64,000 nucleotides of DNA from Hymenobacter roseosalivarius DSM 11622. GTDB taxonomy: Bacteria; Bacteroidota; Bacteroidia; Cytophagales; Hymenobacteraceae. The stretch lies in NCBI RefSeq assembly GCF_900176135.1, contig NZ_FWWW01000082.1:1-64000 (forward strand), written 5' to 3'. Under the pieces are notes generated by a model. It was not told the DNA's origin. It did no database searches and was given only the letters and a program-made list of their open reading frames with translations. Position 1 is the stretch's first letter. Every line of letters starts with the position of its first letter. Shown piece after piece: positions 26,314 through 34,266 of this stretch. A program made the position numbers and the translations under genes.

Positions 26314-26375
26314 GATACAGAAGGATGGAGTGATGGGATGAGTGGCGCGGAGTGCCACTCCGCGCTACCGTACCG

Positions 26376-27131
26376 CTACCATTCCGCCGTCGGGTCGACG
26401 CGGAATACTTCGGCCATCTCGTCGAGCAAGGGTTGCAGGTGCTCGGTGTGTTCGCCCGTCCGGCCGCCGTACACGGGCGTAAGGGTGGCCGCATCAGGTA
26501 ATTCCAGCGCCGTCTGGCGCAGTATTTTGGTGATGTTCTCCTGCCAGCGAGTCTTTATTTCGTCTTCGCCCACGAAGATGCCGGCGGCGATAATCTCGTC
26601 CTCAGCCGCCGTTTTTTCAAACAGGCCCAGGGCGTAGGGCAAGGTGTAATTCAACGAGTTTTGCAGACGCTCAATGGCTTCCTCCGTCGAGCTGCCGAGC
26701 TGCTTGATCCAAGTATTGGCGTGCAGAATGTGGTACTTCAGTTCACCTTTCAGCTTGCGCGCCACCTGCGCCAGGGGCTCATAGTGGCTGTGGCTGAGCG
26801 CCTCAAACCGCAGTATCTCGGCGTGGTCGAACAGGAAGTGCCGAATTAGGCTGAAATCGTATTCACCGATGGGCAGCTCCACTAGCTGGGTGCAATGGAA
26901 CTGGGGGGCATTTCGGGTGAAAGCTACCGTATCGGGCTCTGCTTCACCCAGCTGGTGGAGAAGCGTATAGAGCTGGAGGCTGTGGCCCAATTTATCCTGG
27001 GCCATGGAGGAGAAGGCAATATCCTCTTCCAGAATAGGCCCCAAGCCGTTCCATTCAGAGTTGCGGTGGCCCAGGATAAGCTGGTCGTCAGCCAGGCGGT
27101 AGAGCAGGTCTTTCAGCGCTTCGGTATTCAT
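26376..27131 (-). CDS. paaC: 1,2-phenylacetyl-CoA epoxidase subunit PaaC
   Basis: 251 residues, a ferritin-like helical protein and the structural partner of PaaA. Family segments are LLYRLADDQLILGHRNSEW, LEEDIAFSSMAQDKLGHSLQLY and ELKYHILHANTWIKQLG. The diiron residues are degenerate, as expected for PaaC. Its start codon overlaps the stop of paaB by 4 bp, implying translational coupling. Confidence 0.94.
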   Translation of the reverse strand: MNTEALKDLLYRLADDQLILGHRNSEWNGLGPILEEDIAFSSMAQDKLGHSLQLYTLLHQLGEAEPDTVAFTRNAPQFHCTQLVELPIGEYDFSLIRHFLFDHAEILRFEALSHSHYEPLAQVARKLKGELKYHILHANTWIKQLGSSTEEAIERLQNSLNYTLPYALGLFEKTAAEDEIIAAGIFVGEDEIKTRWQENITKILRQTALELPDAATLTPVYGGRTGEHTEHLQPLLDEMAEVFRVDPTAEW

Positions 27132-27808
27132 GCCTGGGGGGTATTTTCTGAATTTTCTGCTTTAAATCGCTCGATTTTGTCCTGCACCTTGTAGGCTAGC
27201 GCCTCGCGGTATTTCTTCTCGGGTGTAGTCGACCAGATGTCGCGGTCGTCTTCGTCGGAGCGCAGGATATCGGCCGAGCGAATCACCCACACATTCACCA
27301 CTGGTCTTTGCTCGCCAAACACCGCTTTAGCCTGCTGTAAAGCCATTGCGGGCGAGCTGGCGCGCACTTTGCCAACGTGTGCATGCGCTTTACCGCGCTT
27401 CTTCAGGTGAAAAATATCGTAGTCTTCTTCACCAGCCGCGTACGCCGCTTGCTCCTCCGCTGATTCGGAAAGTGGCGCTTCCGTGGGCTCAATTTGCCCC
27501 CCAGGCAATGTGTCGTATATCGAGCCGGCGTCGTCGCCGTAGGCTGTGACTTGCACGGCGCTGGTCGGCGTTACCCACAGACCGGTGCAGGCAAAACGGC
27601 GGCTATATTGCTCTTTACCAAACAGAAAGGCCACATCTAAAGAAGGTGCATGTACTGGCCCCACGTAGGCGTAGGCGGTGCCTTCCTTTTTCTGGTGAAA
27701 CACTTCGTACGTCTCAAACTGATCTAATTCGGGCTTATCCGGTGGGGGCGGGGGCGAATCGGGCAGCGCGAGGCGGGCAATGCGCGGGTCAAGGGAGGAG
27801 AGGGACAT
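27128..27808 (-). CDS. paaB: 1,2-phenylacetyl-CoA epoxidase subunit PaaB, tandem-domain form
   Basis: 226 residues, more than twice the ~95 residues of E. coli PaaB. Two PaaB-like units are visible: residues ~31-90 (FETYEVFHQKKEGTAYAYVG then a VHAPSLDVAFLFGKE segment) and ~128-185 (EEDYDIFHLKKRGKAHAHVG then a VRASSPAMALQQAKAVF segment). An acidic linker joins them. PaaB bridges two PaaAC heterodimers, so an in-frame duplication could fix the geometry of the complex. The second copy is more canonical (VNVWVIRSADILRS). It overlaps paaC by 4 bp. Confidence 0.9.
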   Translation of the reverse strand: MSLSSLDPRIARLALPDSPPPPPDKPELDQFETYEVFHQKKEGTAYAYVGPVHAPSLDVAFLFGKEQYSRRFACTGLWVTPTSAVQVTAYGDDAGSIYDTLPGGQIEPTEAPLSESAEEQAAYAAGEEDYDIFHLKKRGKAHAHVGKVRASSPAMALQQAKAVFGEQRPVVNVWVIRSADILRSDEDDRDIWSTTPEKKYREALAYKVQDKIERFKAENSENTPQA

Positions 27809-27834
27809 TGGGAGAAATGTGTGTCGATCTAATA

Positions 27835-27870
27835 GAACGTCATGCTTCGCTACCGCTCTGCATGACGTTC
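27835..27870. repeat. short GTCATGC palindrome between paaA and paaB
   Basis: GAACGTCATGC and GCATGACGTTC are perfect 11-bp arms around a 14-nt loop. It is a short member of the GTCATGC palindrome family, inside the paa operon. It might tune mRNA stability between paaA and paaB. Confidence 0.75.
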
Positions 27871-27888
27871 TTGTTTATTTCAACTTGC

Positions 27889-28878
27889 TTAAGCCAGCGG
27901 CTTCACGTATTTCGCCTTGGGCGAAAGCAAGGCACGGCGCACCCAGGCACCATTCTCTTCCGCGGCGCGGCGCACGGCCAGGCGCTCGGCATTGCAGGGC
28001 CCGTCGCCGTTGATGACGCGCTTGAAATCTTCCCAGTCGGGCTCGGTGAATTCCCACACGCCGTCCTCATTTTTGCGCAGCTTAGCGTCGGGCACAGTCA
28101 GGCCCAGCTCCCAGATTTTGGGCACGTACATATCCAGAAATTGCTGGCGGCAATGATCGTTGGAGGCCATTTTTACTTTCCAGCGCATCAGAATCTCGGT
28201 GTGCACGCTCATCTTATCCGAAGGGCCGAAGAAGGTCATAATTGGGGGCCACCAACGGTTCAGCGCCTCCTGAATCATGCGGCGCTGGGTGGGTGTGCCG
28301 GTAGCCAGGTGCACCACGGCATCATGGCCATATTTCAAGTGGAAGCTTTCCTCAGCGCAAATCCGCTCCAGGGCGCGGCAATACGGACCGTAGCTGCCCT
28401 TAGCATTAGCCATCTGATTGACGATAGCCCCGGCATCAATCAGCCAAGAAATAACGTTGGAGTCGGCCCAGGTGAGGGCGGGGTAATTGAAGACGTTGGA
28501 GTATTTGCTCTTGCCGTTAATCAGGTCCGAGAGCATCTGCTCGCGGGTTTTGCCCAGCGTTTCAGCCGCCGAATACAGCAGCTGCGCATGGCCTACTTCG
28601 TCCTGCACTTTGGCCATTTGGGCCATTTTGCGGCGGAAGCCGGGCGCCCGCGTAATCCAGGTGCCTTCGGGCAAGGAGCCGATGATTTCGGAGTGCGCGT
28701 GCTGCTCAATCATGCGAATGAGTTGCTTGCGGTACAAAGCCGGCATCCAGTCGCGGGGCTCGATTTTTTCGCCGCGGGCAATGCGCGCCTCAAACTCGGC
28801 CAGCAGAATCGGGTCTTCGTTTTCGAGGCCGGTAGCGGCACTGGCCGGAATATCGTGGGTGCTTGCGGAGCCGTACAT
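27889..28878 (-). CDS. paaA: 1,2-phenylacetyl-CoA epoxidase catalytic subunit PaaA
   Basis: 329 residues. Ferritin-like diiron oxygenase with two ExxH motifs: E94-x-x-H97 in [11 protein letters not shown] and E177-x-x-H180 in [11 protein letters not shown], plus E64 in AHSEIIG. It inserts one oxygen into the ring of phenylacetyl-CoA, giving the 1,2-epoxide, the committed step of aerobic phenylacetate breakdown. It follows the TetR gene by 100 bp on the same strand, so tetR-paaABCD may be one transcript. Confidence 0.95.
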   Translation of the reverse strand: MYGSASTHDIPASAATGLENEDPILLAEFEARIARGEKIEPRDWMPALYRKQLIRMIEQHAHSEIIGSLPEGTWITRAPGFRRKMAQMAKVQDEVGHAQLLYSAAETLGKTREQMLSDLINGKSKYSNVFNYPALTWADSNVISWLIDAGAIVNQMANAKGSYGPYCRALERICAEESFHLKYGHDAVVHLATGTPTQRRMIQEALNRWWPPIMTFFGPSDKMSVHTEILMRWKVKMASNDHCRQQFLDMYVPKIWELGLTVPDAKLRKNEDGVWEFTEPDWEDFKRVINGDGPCNAERLAVRRAAEENGAWVRRALLSPKAKYVKPLA

Positions 28879-28978
28879 ATTTTTAGAAGTGAGAGGTGAG
28901 ATATAAGAAATGAGAGCTTAGAGGGGAGAAGTAAGACAGGAGACAGGAGCTGTAGGAACAGATTCCAAACGCTCACTT

Positions 28979-29566
28979 CTAAACCCTCAACCCGGACAAC
29001 AGCTGCTCGGCCAGGCGGTGGGCAATGTCACTGGGGGGCATTTTTCCTTCCGGCTTATACCAAGTAGGCAGCCAGTTTAAGCTGGCCAATAACGTGAGCG
29101 TGGCAAACGCCGCGTCGGGAGTACGCAGGTCGTTTTGCTCCACACCGCGCTGAATCAAAAGCCGAAAGCCGACTTCGTACCGCTCGCGCAAGGCCAGGAA
29201 TTCGGTGCGGGCTGGCTCGCTCAGGTGGCGCCACTCGTGCAAAAACACAGCAGAAGCGGCCACATCCTGGGTTAGTACCCACACATGACTTTCAATAGCG
29301 TACCGCAGCTGTGTAGCCGCCGATTCGTCGGCAGCCTGGGTAGCGGCGGCAAAACCGGCAAAAAAATCATCGGCCAAACGGAAGCAGATACGGTGCAGCA
29401 GCTCCTGCTTCGACTTGATATGGGAATACAGGCTGCCCGCCTCCAGGCCCAACGCCTCCGCCAGCTCCCGCATGCTGGTAGCCGCGAAGCCCCGCGTCCG
29501 AAACAGGGCCGTAGCCGTCTGGTCGATCTGGGCTTTACGCGAGAGGGGTGGGGCAGTAGCTTCCAT
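28979..29566 (-). CDS. TetR/AcrR family regulator, probable PaaR-type repressor of the paa operon
   Basis: 195 residues from the ATG at 29566 (much longer in-frame extensions upstream are not supported). N-terminal HTH: TATALFRTRGFAATSMRELAEALGLEAGSLYSHI region at residues 15-48, ending SKQELL. The C-terminal helical ligand domain resembles the TetR group that binds acyl-CoA-type ligands. It is first in the run tetR-paaABCD. A minus-strand -7 box (TAGCTTTG) lies at 29578-29585 and a perfect 6-2-6 operator lies immediately upstream at 29592-29605. By analogy with PaaR proteins, phenylacetyl-CoA is the likely inducer; this is inference. Confidence 0.88.
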   Translation of the reverse strand: MEATAPPLSRKAQIDQTATALFRTRGFAATSMRELAEALGLEAGSLYSHIKSKQELLHRICFRLADDFFAGFAAATQAADESAATQLRYAIESHVWVLTQDVAASAVFLHEWRHLSEPARTEFLALRERYEVGFRLLIQRGVEQNDLRTPDAAFATLTLLASLNWLPTWYKPEGKMPPSDIAHRLAEQLLSGLRV

Positions 29567-29577
29567 AGTTTGCTCAA

Positions 29578-29585
29578 CAAAGCTA
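29578..29585 (-). promoter_or_regulatory. -7 promoter element of tetR-paaABCD
   Basis: TAGCTTTG on the minus strand is a perfect TAnnTTTG match, 11 nt before the tetR start codon. CTTG at 29606-29609 (minus strand) is 20 nt upstream and may serve as a -33 box with one mismatch. Confidence 0.65.
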
Positions 29586-29591
29586 AGGTTC

Positions 29592-29605
29592 CTAACGTTC
29601 GTTAG
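29592..29605. promoter_or_regulatory. putative PaaR/TetR operator in the promoter spacer
   Basis: CTAACGTTCGTTAG: CTAACG and CGTTAG are exact inverted 6-mers separated by TT. It fits between the -33 and -7 boxes of the tetR-paa promoter, where a repressor would block RNA polymerase. It matches the CNAACGNNCGTTNG pattern I recall for a PaaR from Thermus (memory, not checked). Confidence 0.72.
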
Positions 29606-29704
29606 CAAGCCTGGGTTGCGTTTAAAACCAAGAAGGATTGCCCGAACAACCTCCGCGCTCCTCTGCGGGAACCCGACGCCAGAACACCAGCCCAAAACCC
29701 CGCG

Positions 29705-29712
29705 TACCTTTG
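29705..29712 (+). promoter_or_regulatory. -7 promoter element of thiL, leaderless arrangement
   Basis: TACCTTTG, perfect consensus, with only 5 nt to the ATG at 29718. The transcript probably starts at or within a base or two of the start codon. No TTTG -33 box is seen. Confidence 0.7.
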
Positions 29713-29717
29713 CGTCT

Positions 29718-30746
29718 ATGAGCGACATCACTCCTTTAGATAAAGTCGGCGAGTTCGGCCTGATCCGCCGCATCCAAGAAACCATCACCCTGCGCCAGCC
29801 CAGCACCACGCTCGGCATCGGCGACGACGCCGCCATCCTGACGCCTGCAGCCCAACACGATATCGTGGTGAGTACCGACCTGCTGGTGGAAGGCGTCCAC
29901 TTCGACCTTACTTTTTGCCCCCTGAAGCACGTGGGCTACAAAGCCGTGGCCGTCAACGTGTCGGATATTGCCGCCATGAACGCCCTGCCCACGCAAATCG
30001 TGGTGGGGCTGGCCATCGGTAGTCGCTACTCCGTGGAGGCAATTGAGGAACTGTACGAAGGGATGCGCATGGCCTGCGAAGCCTACAACGTGGACCTAGT
30101 GGGCGGCGACACCTCCGCCAGCCGCGGCGGCCTTACCATCAGCATCACGGCTCTGGGCCAGGTAGAAACCGGCCGCGCTGTGCGCCGTAGCGGAGCCCAG
30201 CCCAACGACCTGATCTGCGTAACTGGCGACCTTGGGGGGGCTTTTTTGGGCCTGCAAGTACTCGAACGCGAAAAAGCCGCCTTCCTCGCTGACCCCGACA
30301 TGCAGCCCGAACTAGCCAACTACACCTACGTGCTCCAGCGCCAGCTACGCCCCGAAGCCCGCATGGACGTTATCCATGAGCTGCGCGACCTAGGCCTGAC
30401 TCCGACCAGCATGATTGATATTTCCGACGGTCTGGCCTCCGAAATCCTGCACATCTGCACGGCTTCCGGTACGGGAGCCCGCATTTTCTCCGAGAATCTG
30501 CCCGCCGCTAATCCTATGCTGGAAGTCGCCAACGAGTTTAACCTCGACCCAATTATGTGCATGCTCAACGGCGGTGAGGACTACGAGCTGCTCTTCACCC
30601 TGCCCTTAGCGGACCACACCAAAATCAAAAACCACCCCGATATCACCATCCTCGGTCACATCACCGAGAAAAGCGACGGCGTAAACCTCATCACCAAAGC
30701 CGGCCAGCCCGTGCCCATTACCGCGCAAGGGTTCCAGCATTTCTAG
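29718..30746 (+). CDS. thiL: thiamine-phosphate kinase
   Basis: 342 residues from the ATG at 29718, chosen because it lies just downstream of a perfect -7 box and starts the conserved GEFGLIRRI segment. PurM-like kinase fold: LGIGDDAAIL (metal-binding Asp pair), STDLLVEGVHFDLTFCP, KAVAVNVSDIAAMNALP, VGGDTSAS and MIDISDGLASEI, INGGEDYELLFT-type ending. It phosphorylates thiamine monophosphate to thiamine diphosphate using ATP. Its TAG stop codon is formed by the first bases of the palindrome arm at 30743. Confidence 0.94.
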   Translation: MSDITPLDKVGEFGLIRRIQETITLRQPSTTLGIGDDAAILTPAAQHDIVVSTDLLVEGVHFDLTFCPLKHVGYKAVAVNVSDIAAMNALPTQIVVGLAIGSRYSVEAIEELYEGMRMACEAYNVDLVGGDTSASRGGLTISITALGQVETGRAVRRSGAQPNDLICVTGDLGGAFLGLQVLEREKAAFLADPDMQPELANYTYVLQRQLRPEARMDVIHELRDLGLTPTSMIDISDGLASEILHICTASGTGARIFSENLPAANPMLEVANEFNLDPIMCMLNGGEDYELLFTLPLADHTKIKNHPDITILGHITEKSDGVNLITKAGQPVPITAQGFQHF

Positions 30747-30921
30747 ATCACAGATTGCCGCTGATTTTGCGCGGATTACACTGATTCAGACGCGAGTAAC
30801 AGAGTAATTGTAAACTAACACAAACACAAGAAGGACCAGTACTACTGGTCCTTCTTGTGTTTGTAAGCTGACGTCTGAATCAGTGTAATCCGCGCAAAAT
30901 CAGCGGCAATCTGTGATCTAG
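30743..30921. repeat. nested palindrome: 50-bp perfect arms plus inner 22-bp palindrome
   Basis: Outer arms 30743-30792 and 30872-30921 are perfect 50-bp inverted copies beginning CTAGATCACAGATTGCCGCT. The inner palindrome, 30820-30841 and 30843-30864, has perfect 22-bp arms (ACAAACACAAGAAGGACCAG) and a 1-nt centre. The TAG at positions 2-4 of each outer arm is the stop codon of thiL on one side and of the minus-strand hypothetical gene on the other. The GATTACACTGATTC core resembles a repeat often seen in Bacteroidota intergenic regions. Confidence 0.96.
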
Positions 30922-31292
30922 TCCTCAGGATACGGCACGTACACGAAGTTCGTGAACTCGTCGTCCAGTACAAATAAGCAACAATACTCTTCCGGGTCTT
31001 TATAGGTCTGCTCAAAGGCTTCAATGCCTTCCGGGCTGATGACGCGTTGCTGCACGAATACATCCAGATACGAAGCGAAGACGTGCCACTCCAGGTTTAG
31101 CTCGTCGGCATTCACCAAAAGGCCCCCCAGCGGCACTTCCTGGCGGGCAAACACGAAGATGGGATACTTCGAAATCTCCCGCTTCCGAATTTGATAAGAA
31201 GCTTCTTTCAGTGTATCCGATACGGTAGCGAAATCCTTGGTGATGGTGCCAAGGTATTTGCCGTTCAGTTCGGGGTCGTTTGAATAATCCAT
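30918..31292 (-). CDS. hypothetical protein, 124 aa
   Basis: No recognised domain. It is soluble and acidic-aromatic: MDYSNDPELNGKYLGT, YPIFVFARQEVPLGGLL, LEWHVFASYLDVFVQQ, and C-terminal YCCLFVLDDEFTNFVYVPYP. Composition and codon use look like a genuine gene (alternating hydrophobic strands and helices). Its TAG stop codon lies in the outer palindrome arm at 30918-30920. Upstream is the GIY-YIG element on the same strand. I cannot assign a function. Confidence 0.72.
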   Translation of the reverse strand: MDYSNDPELNGKYLGTITKDFATVSDTLKEASYQIRKREISKYPIFVFARQEVPLGGLLVNADELNLEWHVFASYLDVFVQQRVISPEGIEAFEQTYKDPEEYCCLFVLDDEFTNFVYVPYPED

Positions 31293-31317
31293 GTAAGATG
31301 GCTGTCGTTGTTAACAT

Positions 31318-31722
31318 TGTCATCCTGACGAAGGAAGGACCTTATCGCCGATGCACTTTAATACCGTCAAGACTGCAAAAAAAGCCACTCAGGGTTCTCT
31401 GAAGCAATCAGCGCTTCCTTTTTTGCCCGCGTCCAGCCTTTCAATTCATTTTCGCGGGCAATGGCTGTTTTACTGTCCATGTGCTCTTCAAAATACACCA
31501 GATTATAGCAGAAGTAACGACCAGCAAAAGTCTGGTTAGTGCCACGATTATCGTAATGCTGCGCCATGCGCTGGGGAAGGCTGTTCGTAATACCGATGTA
31601 TAAAACCGTTTTGGCTGGGTTTGTCGTGATGTACACGTAGTACGGCATAGCTGAATAAACAGAAATGGTATTGCAACGACTTGTTCTGTTGTGATAAGGT
31701 CCTTCGCAAGCTCAGGAGGACA
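31318..31722. mobile_element. GIY-YIG-encoding element bounded by inverted repeats
   Basis: Left end TGTCATCCTGACGAAG then GAAGGACCTTATC (31318-31346); right end, read inward on the minus strand, TGTCCTCCTGAGCTTGCGAA then GGACCTTATCAC (31722 back to about 31691). The only gene inside is a 93-aa GIY-YIG nuclease. The right-end subterminal sequence CACAACAGAACAAGTCGTT is nearly repeated in the 122-bp palindrome at 43523-43644 (CACATCAGCACAAGTCGTT), as is a TATTA..GCATCG block near the left end. No target-site duplication is evident. Confidence 0.6.
31367..31648 (-). CDS. GIY-YIG nuclease family protein (YhbQ/UPF0213-like)
   Basis: 93 residues, the standard size of stand-alone GIY-YIG proteins. 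The catalytic module is intact: YYVYITT (GIY equivalent), VLYIGITNSLPQRMAQH (YIG plus the catalytic Arg region) and the Glu in ARENELKGWTR. No DNA-binding domain is fused. Family members are single-strand or structure-specific DNA endonucleases, many of unknown role. This copy lies alone between inverted repeats of a family also present as a gene-less palindrome at 43523-43644, which suggests it may move or maintain those repeats. Confidence 0.92.
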   Translation of the reverse strand: MPYYVYITTNPAKTVLYIGITNSLPQRMAQHYDNRGTNQTFAGRYFCYNLVYFEEHMDSKTAIARENELKGWTRAKKEALIASENPEWLFLQS

Positions 31723-31740
31723 GACGATTATCAGATGAAC

Positions 31741-33150
31741 CTACCTAAGCTCCAGCGCCACCACGTTCTCCACATGATGCGTGTGTGGAAACATATCCAC
31801 CGGCTGCACGCGCGTCACGCGGTACGCAGAATCTAGCAGCTCCAAATCCCGGGCTTGAGTAGCCGGGTTGCAGCTGACGTACACGATGCGGGGGGCGCGC
31901 ATTTCGAGCAGGCGCTGCACGACGTCGGGGTGCATGCCGGCGCGGGGCGGGTCGGTGATGATGACGTCGGGGCGGCCGTGCTGGGCGGTGAAGTCGGCGG
32001 TGAGCACGTCCTTCATGTCGCCGGCAAAAAAAGCCGTATTCGTGATATTATTGATTTCCGAGTTTACGTAGGCGTCCTGCACAGCCTGCTCCACGTATTC
32101 CACCCCAATTACCTGGCGAGCCTGGCGGGCCACAAAGTTGGCGATGGTGCCAGCGCCCGTATATAGGTCGTACACCAGCTCATTGCCGGTCAGCTGGGCG
32201 AAATCGCGGGCTATTTTGTAGAGATTATAGGCGCCCTCCGAGTTCGTTTGGTAGAAAGACTTGGGCCCCACACGGAAGCGCAGCCCCTCCATTTCCTCGT
32301 GAATGTGGGGCTCACCCTTGTAGCACACCACCTCCAGATCGTGGAAAGTCTCGTTGCCCTTATTGTTGAGCACGTAGTTGAGGGAGGTGATTTGGGGAAA
32401 CTTCGCGTGCAGATAATCCAGCAGGGGCACCAGGGCATCGTGGTCGTAGTAGCACTGCAGAATCACCATCAAATCGCCGGTATTGGCGGTGCGGATGATA
32501 AGGTTGCGCAGGAAGCCCTCCTGCGTCACCAGGTTATTGAAGGGCAATTCGTGCTCGTGGGCGTAGTTGCGCACGGCCAGCCGAATTTCGTTCGAGGGCT
32601 CGGGCTGCAGCCAGCAGTGCTGCACGTCGATGATCTTGTCGAAGCGGGCCGGAGTATGGAAGCCCAGCACCCGGCGCTCAATCTCCGCGCCCGACTGAAT
32701 TTGCTCGTTGGTAAGCCAGCCGTTGTGGCTGAAGGTATATTCGAGCTTGTTGCGGTAATACGTGCGGGCCGGTGAATGCTGAATCGGGGCCACGGGGGGT
32801 ATTTCTACCTTGCCAATGCGCTGCAACGTGTCCTCCACCTGCTGCTGCTTGTAGTGCAGTTGGGTATCATAGCCCAAGTGCTGCCACTTGCAGCCCCCGC
32901 AGGTGCCGAAGTGCTGGCAGAAAGGCTTCACGCGCAGGTCGGAGTACTTATGGAAACGCGTGGGCACGGCCTCCAGGAAGCTTTTCTTGGCTTTGGTAAT
33001 GCGCAGATCCACCACATCGCCGGGCGCTACGCCGGTCACGAAAATGACCAGGTTATCATGGCGCACGAGGCATTTGCCCTCGGCTACCATGGTCGTAATT
33101 TCAATTTCGCGGAGTCCCTCCGTCTTGAGTTTTTTAGCTGTCGTAGTCAC
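31741..33150 (-). CDS. rlmD: 23S rRNA (uracil(1939)-C(5))-methyltransferase RlmD
   Basis: 469 residues from the GTG at 33150, supported by a perfect -7 box 5 nt upstream (33156-33163); a further upstream start at 33222 would read through an intergenic repeat. N-terminal TRAM domain (GKCLVRHDNLVIFVTGVAPGD, residues ~24-44), then the Fe-S cysteines CQHFGTCGGC. SAM-binding motif YDLYTGAGTIANF, ITDPPRAGMHP, and the catalytic Cys motif YVSCNPATQARDL complete the class I fold. It methylates C5 of a 23S rRNA uridine. RlmD, RlmCD and RumA-like relatives are hard to separate by sequence; the target base is inferred. Confidence 0.9.
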   Translation of the reverse strand: MTTTAKKLKTEGLREIEITTMVAEGKCLVRHDNLVIFVTGVAPGDVVDLRITKAKKSFLEAVPTRFHKYSDLRVKPFCQHFGTCGGCKWQHLGYDTQLHYKQQQVEDTLQRIGKVEIPPVAPIQHSPARTYYRNKLEYTFSHNGWLTNEQIQSGAEIERRVLGFHTPARFDKIIDVQHCWLQPEPSNEIRLAVRNYAHEHELPFNNLVTQEGFLRNLIIRTANTGDLMVILQCYYDHDALVPLLDYLHAKFPQITSLNYVLNNKGNETFHDLEVVCYKGEPHIHEEMEGLRFRVGPKSFYQTNSEGAYNLYKIARDFAQLTGNELVYDLYTGAGTIANFVARQARQVIGVEYVEQAVQDAYVNSEINNITNTAFFAGDMKDVLTADFTAQHGRPDVIITDPPRAGMHPDVVQRLLEMRAPRIVYVSCNPATQARDLELLDSAYRVTRVQPVDMFPHTHHVENVVALELR

Positions 33151-33155
33151 AAGTG

Positions 33156-33163
33156 CAAAGGTA
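33156..33163 (-). promoter_or_regulatory. -7 promoter element of rlmD, leaderless arrangement
   Basis: TACCTTTG on the minus strand with 5 nt (CACTT) before the GTG start codon, the same geometry as thiL. It fixes the start codon and implies a leaderless mRNA. Confidence 0.7.
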
Positions 33164-33170
33164 GGGGAAA

Positions 33171-33270
33171 GGTGAAATGGTGAGTGGTGAAGTTGTGAAT
33201 GATCATAAGCCTCATTTTCCATTCACCATTTCACCACTCACTATTTCACAATTCTACAACTTCACCTTTC
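33171..33270. repeat. imperfect inverted repeat of GGTGAAATGG/CCATTTCACC type
   Basis: GGTGAAATGGTGAGTGGTGA at 33171-33190 faces CCATTTCACCACTCAC and TTTCACAATTCTAC to 33260. The arms are scrambled rather than perfect. It separates the divergent rlmD and SDR genes. Confidence 0.5.
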
Positions 33271-33273
33271 GCC

Positions 33274-33281
33274 TAACTTTG
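33274..33281 (+). promoter_or_regulatory. -7 promoter element upstream of the SDR gene
   Basis: TAACTTTG matches TAnnTTTG, 52 nt before the ATG at 33334. Its last three T and G also begin a TTTGCCCCCCAG motif, so the predicted transcript would start within or just after the C-run. Confidence 0.55.
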
Positions 33282-33333
33282 CCCCCCAGTGGGCCGCAGA
33301 GTTGTGGGTCTGTTTCTGCTTGTACAACTGCAT

Positions 33334-34140
33334 ATGAAAGATAAAGTAGTGCTCATCACCGGCGGTACCTCGGGCATCGGCCGGGCCTGCGCCGTGGCAT
33401 TCGGGCAAGCCGGCGCCCGCGTCGTCGTCACGGGCCGCGACGAAGCCAAGCTCGCCGAAACCGGCCAGCAGCTTACCCAACTCGGCATTCAGCACCGCAC
33501 CGTGCGCGCCGATGTCGGCGACGAAGCCGACTCAGCTCGCGTCATCGAGGAAACGGTAGGCGCTTTCGGCCGGCTGGATGTGCTGGTTAATAATGCCGGT
33601 ATTTCCATGCGGGCCTTGTTTCAGGACGCTGATCTGGAAGTGATTAAGTGCCTAATGCAGACCAACTTCTTCGGGACCGTTTTCACCACTAAGTTCGCCT
33701 TGCCGCATATTATAGCTGCCAAAGGCTCTATCGTGGGCATTTCCAGCATCGCCGGCTACCGCGGCTTGCCGGGACGCACGGGCTATTCGGCCTCCAAATT
33801 CGCTATGCAAGGCTTCCTGGAGGCCCTGCGCACCGAATTGCTGCCCCAGGGCGTGCATGTGCTGGTAGCCTGCCCCGGCTTTACCTCCTCCAACATCCGT
33901 CAAACCGCCCTGGCCGCCGATGGCTCAGCCCAGGGCGAATCGCCCCGCGACGAGGGCCAGATGATGAGCAGCGAGGAAGTGGCCCGCCACCTGCTACGCG
34001 CCGTGCGGCAGCGCCGCCGCGACCTGGTGCTCACCGCCCAGGGCAAGCTGACAGTTTTCCTGAATAAATGGCTACCCGCTCTCACCGATAAGCTTGTGCT
34101 CAATCACTTCCGTAAAGAAGAAGGCTCACCGGTGAAATAA
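33334..34140 (+). CDS. SDR family NAD(P)-dependent oxidoreductase
   Basis: 268 residues from the ATG at 33334. Classical SDR motifs: TGGTSGIGRA (cofactor), NNAGIS, SSIAGYRG with catalytic Ser, and YSASKFA (YxxxK). A C-terminal helix LNKWLPALTDKLVLNHFRKE is typical of the DHRS7-like subgroup acting on lipids or steroids, but the substrate cannot be deduced. A terminator-like hairpin follows at 34178. Confidence 0.92.
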   Translation: MKDKVVLITGGTSGIGRACAVAFGQAGARVVVTGRDEAKLAETGQQLTQLGIQHRTVRADVGDEADSARVIEETVGAFGRLDVLVNNAGISMRALFQDADLEVIKCLMQTNFFGTVFTTKFALPHIIAAKGSIVGISSIAGYRGLPGRTGYSASKFAMQGFLEALRTELLPQGVHVLVACPGFTSSNIRQTALAADGSAQGESPRDEGQMMSSEEVARHLLRAVRQRRRDLVLTAQGKLTVFLNKWLPALTDKLVLNHFRKEEGSPVK

Positions 34141-34177
34141 AAGGTTAGACGCTAGTTGGTTTGACAAAACGTAAAAG

Positions 34178-34214
34178 GCAAAGCTTGTTTCACTAGGAGC
34201 AGGCTTTGCTTTTT
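34178..34214 (+). terminator. intrinsic terminator after the SDR gene
   Basis: GCAAAGCTTG and CAGGCTTTGC (one G-T pair) followed by T5. Confidence 0.75.
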
Positions 34215-34266
34215 AGTCACAGGTAATAATTCCTTGCTTAAAATCAATCTTTGACACCTTAGGGTC

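Noticed and set aside
30743..30921. The nested palindrome as a CRISPR or RNA gene
   Set aside because: There is a single inverted pair with no direct repeats or spacers; it is a hairpin repeat between convergent genes.
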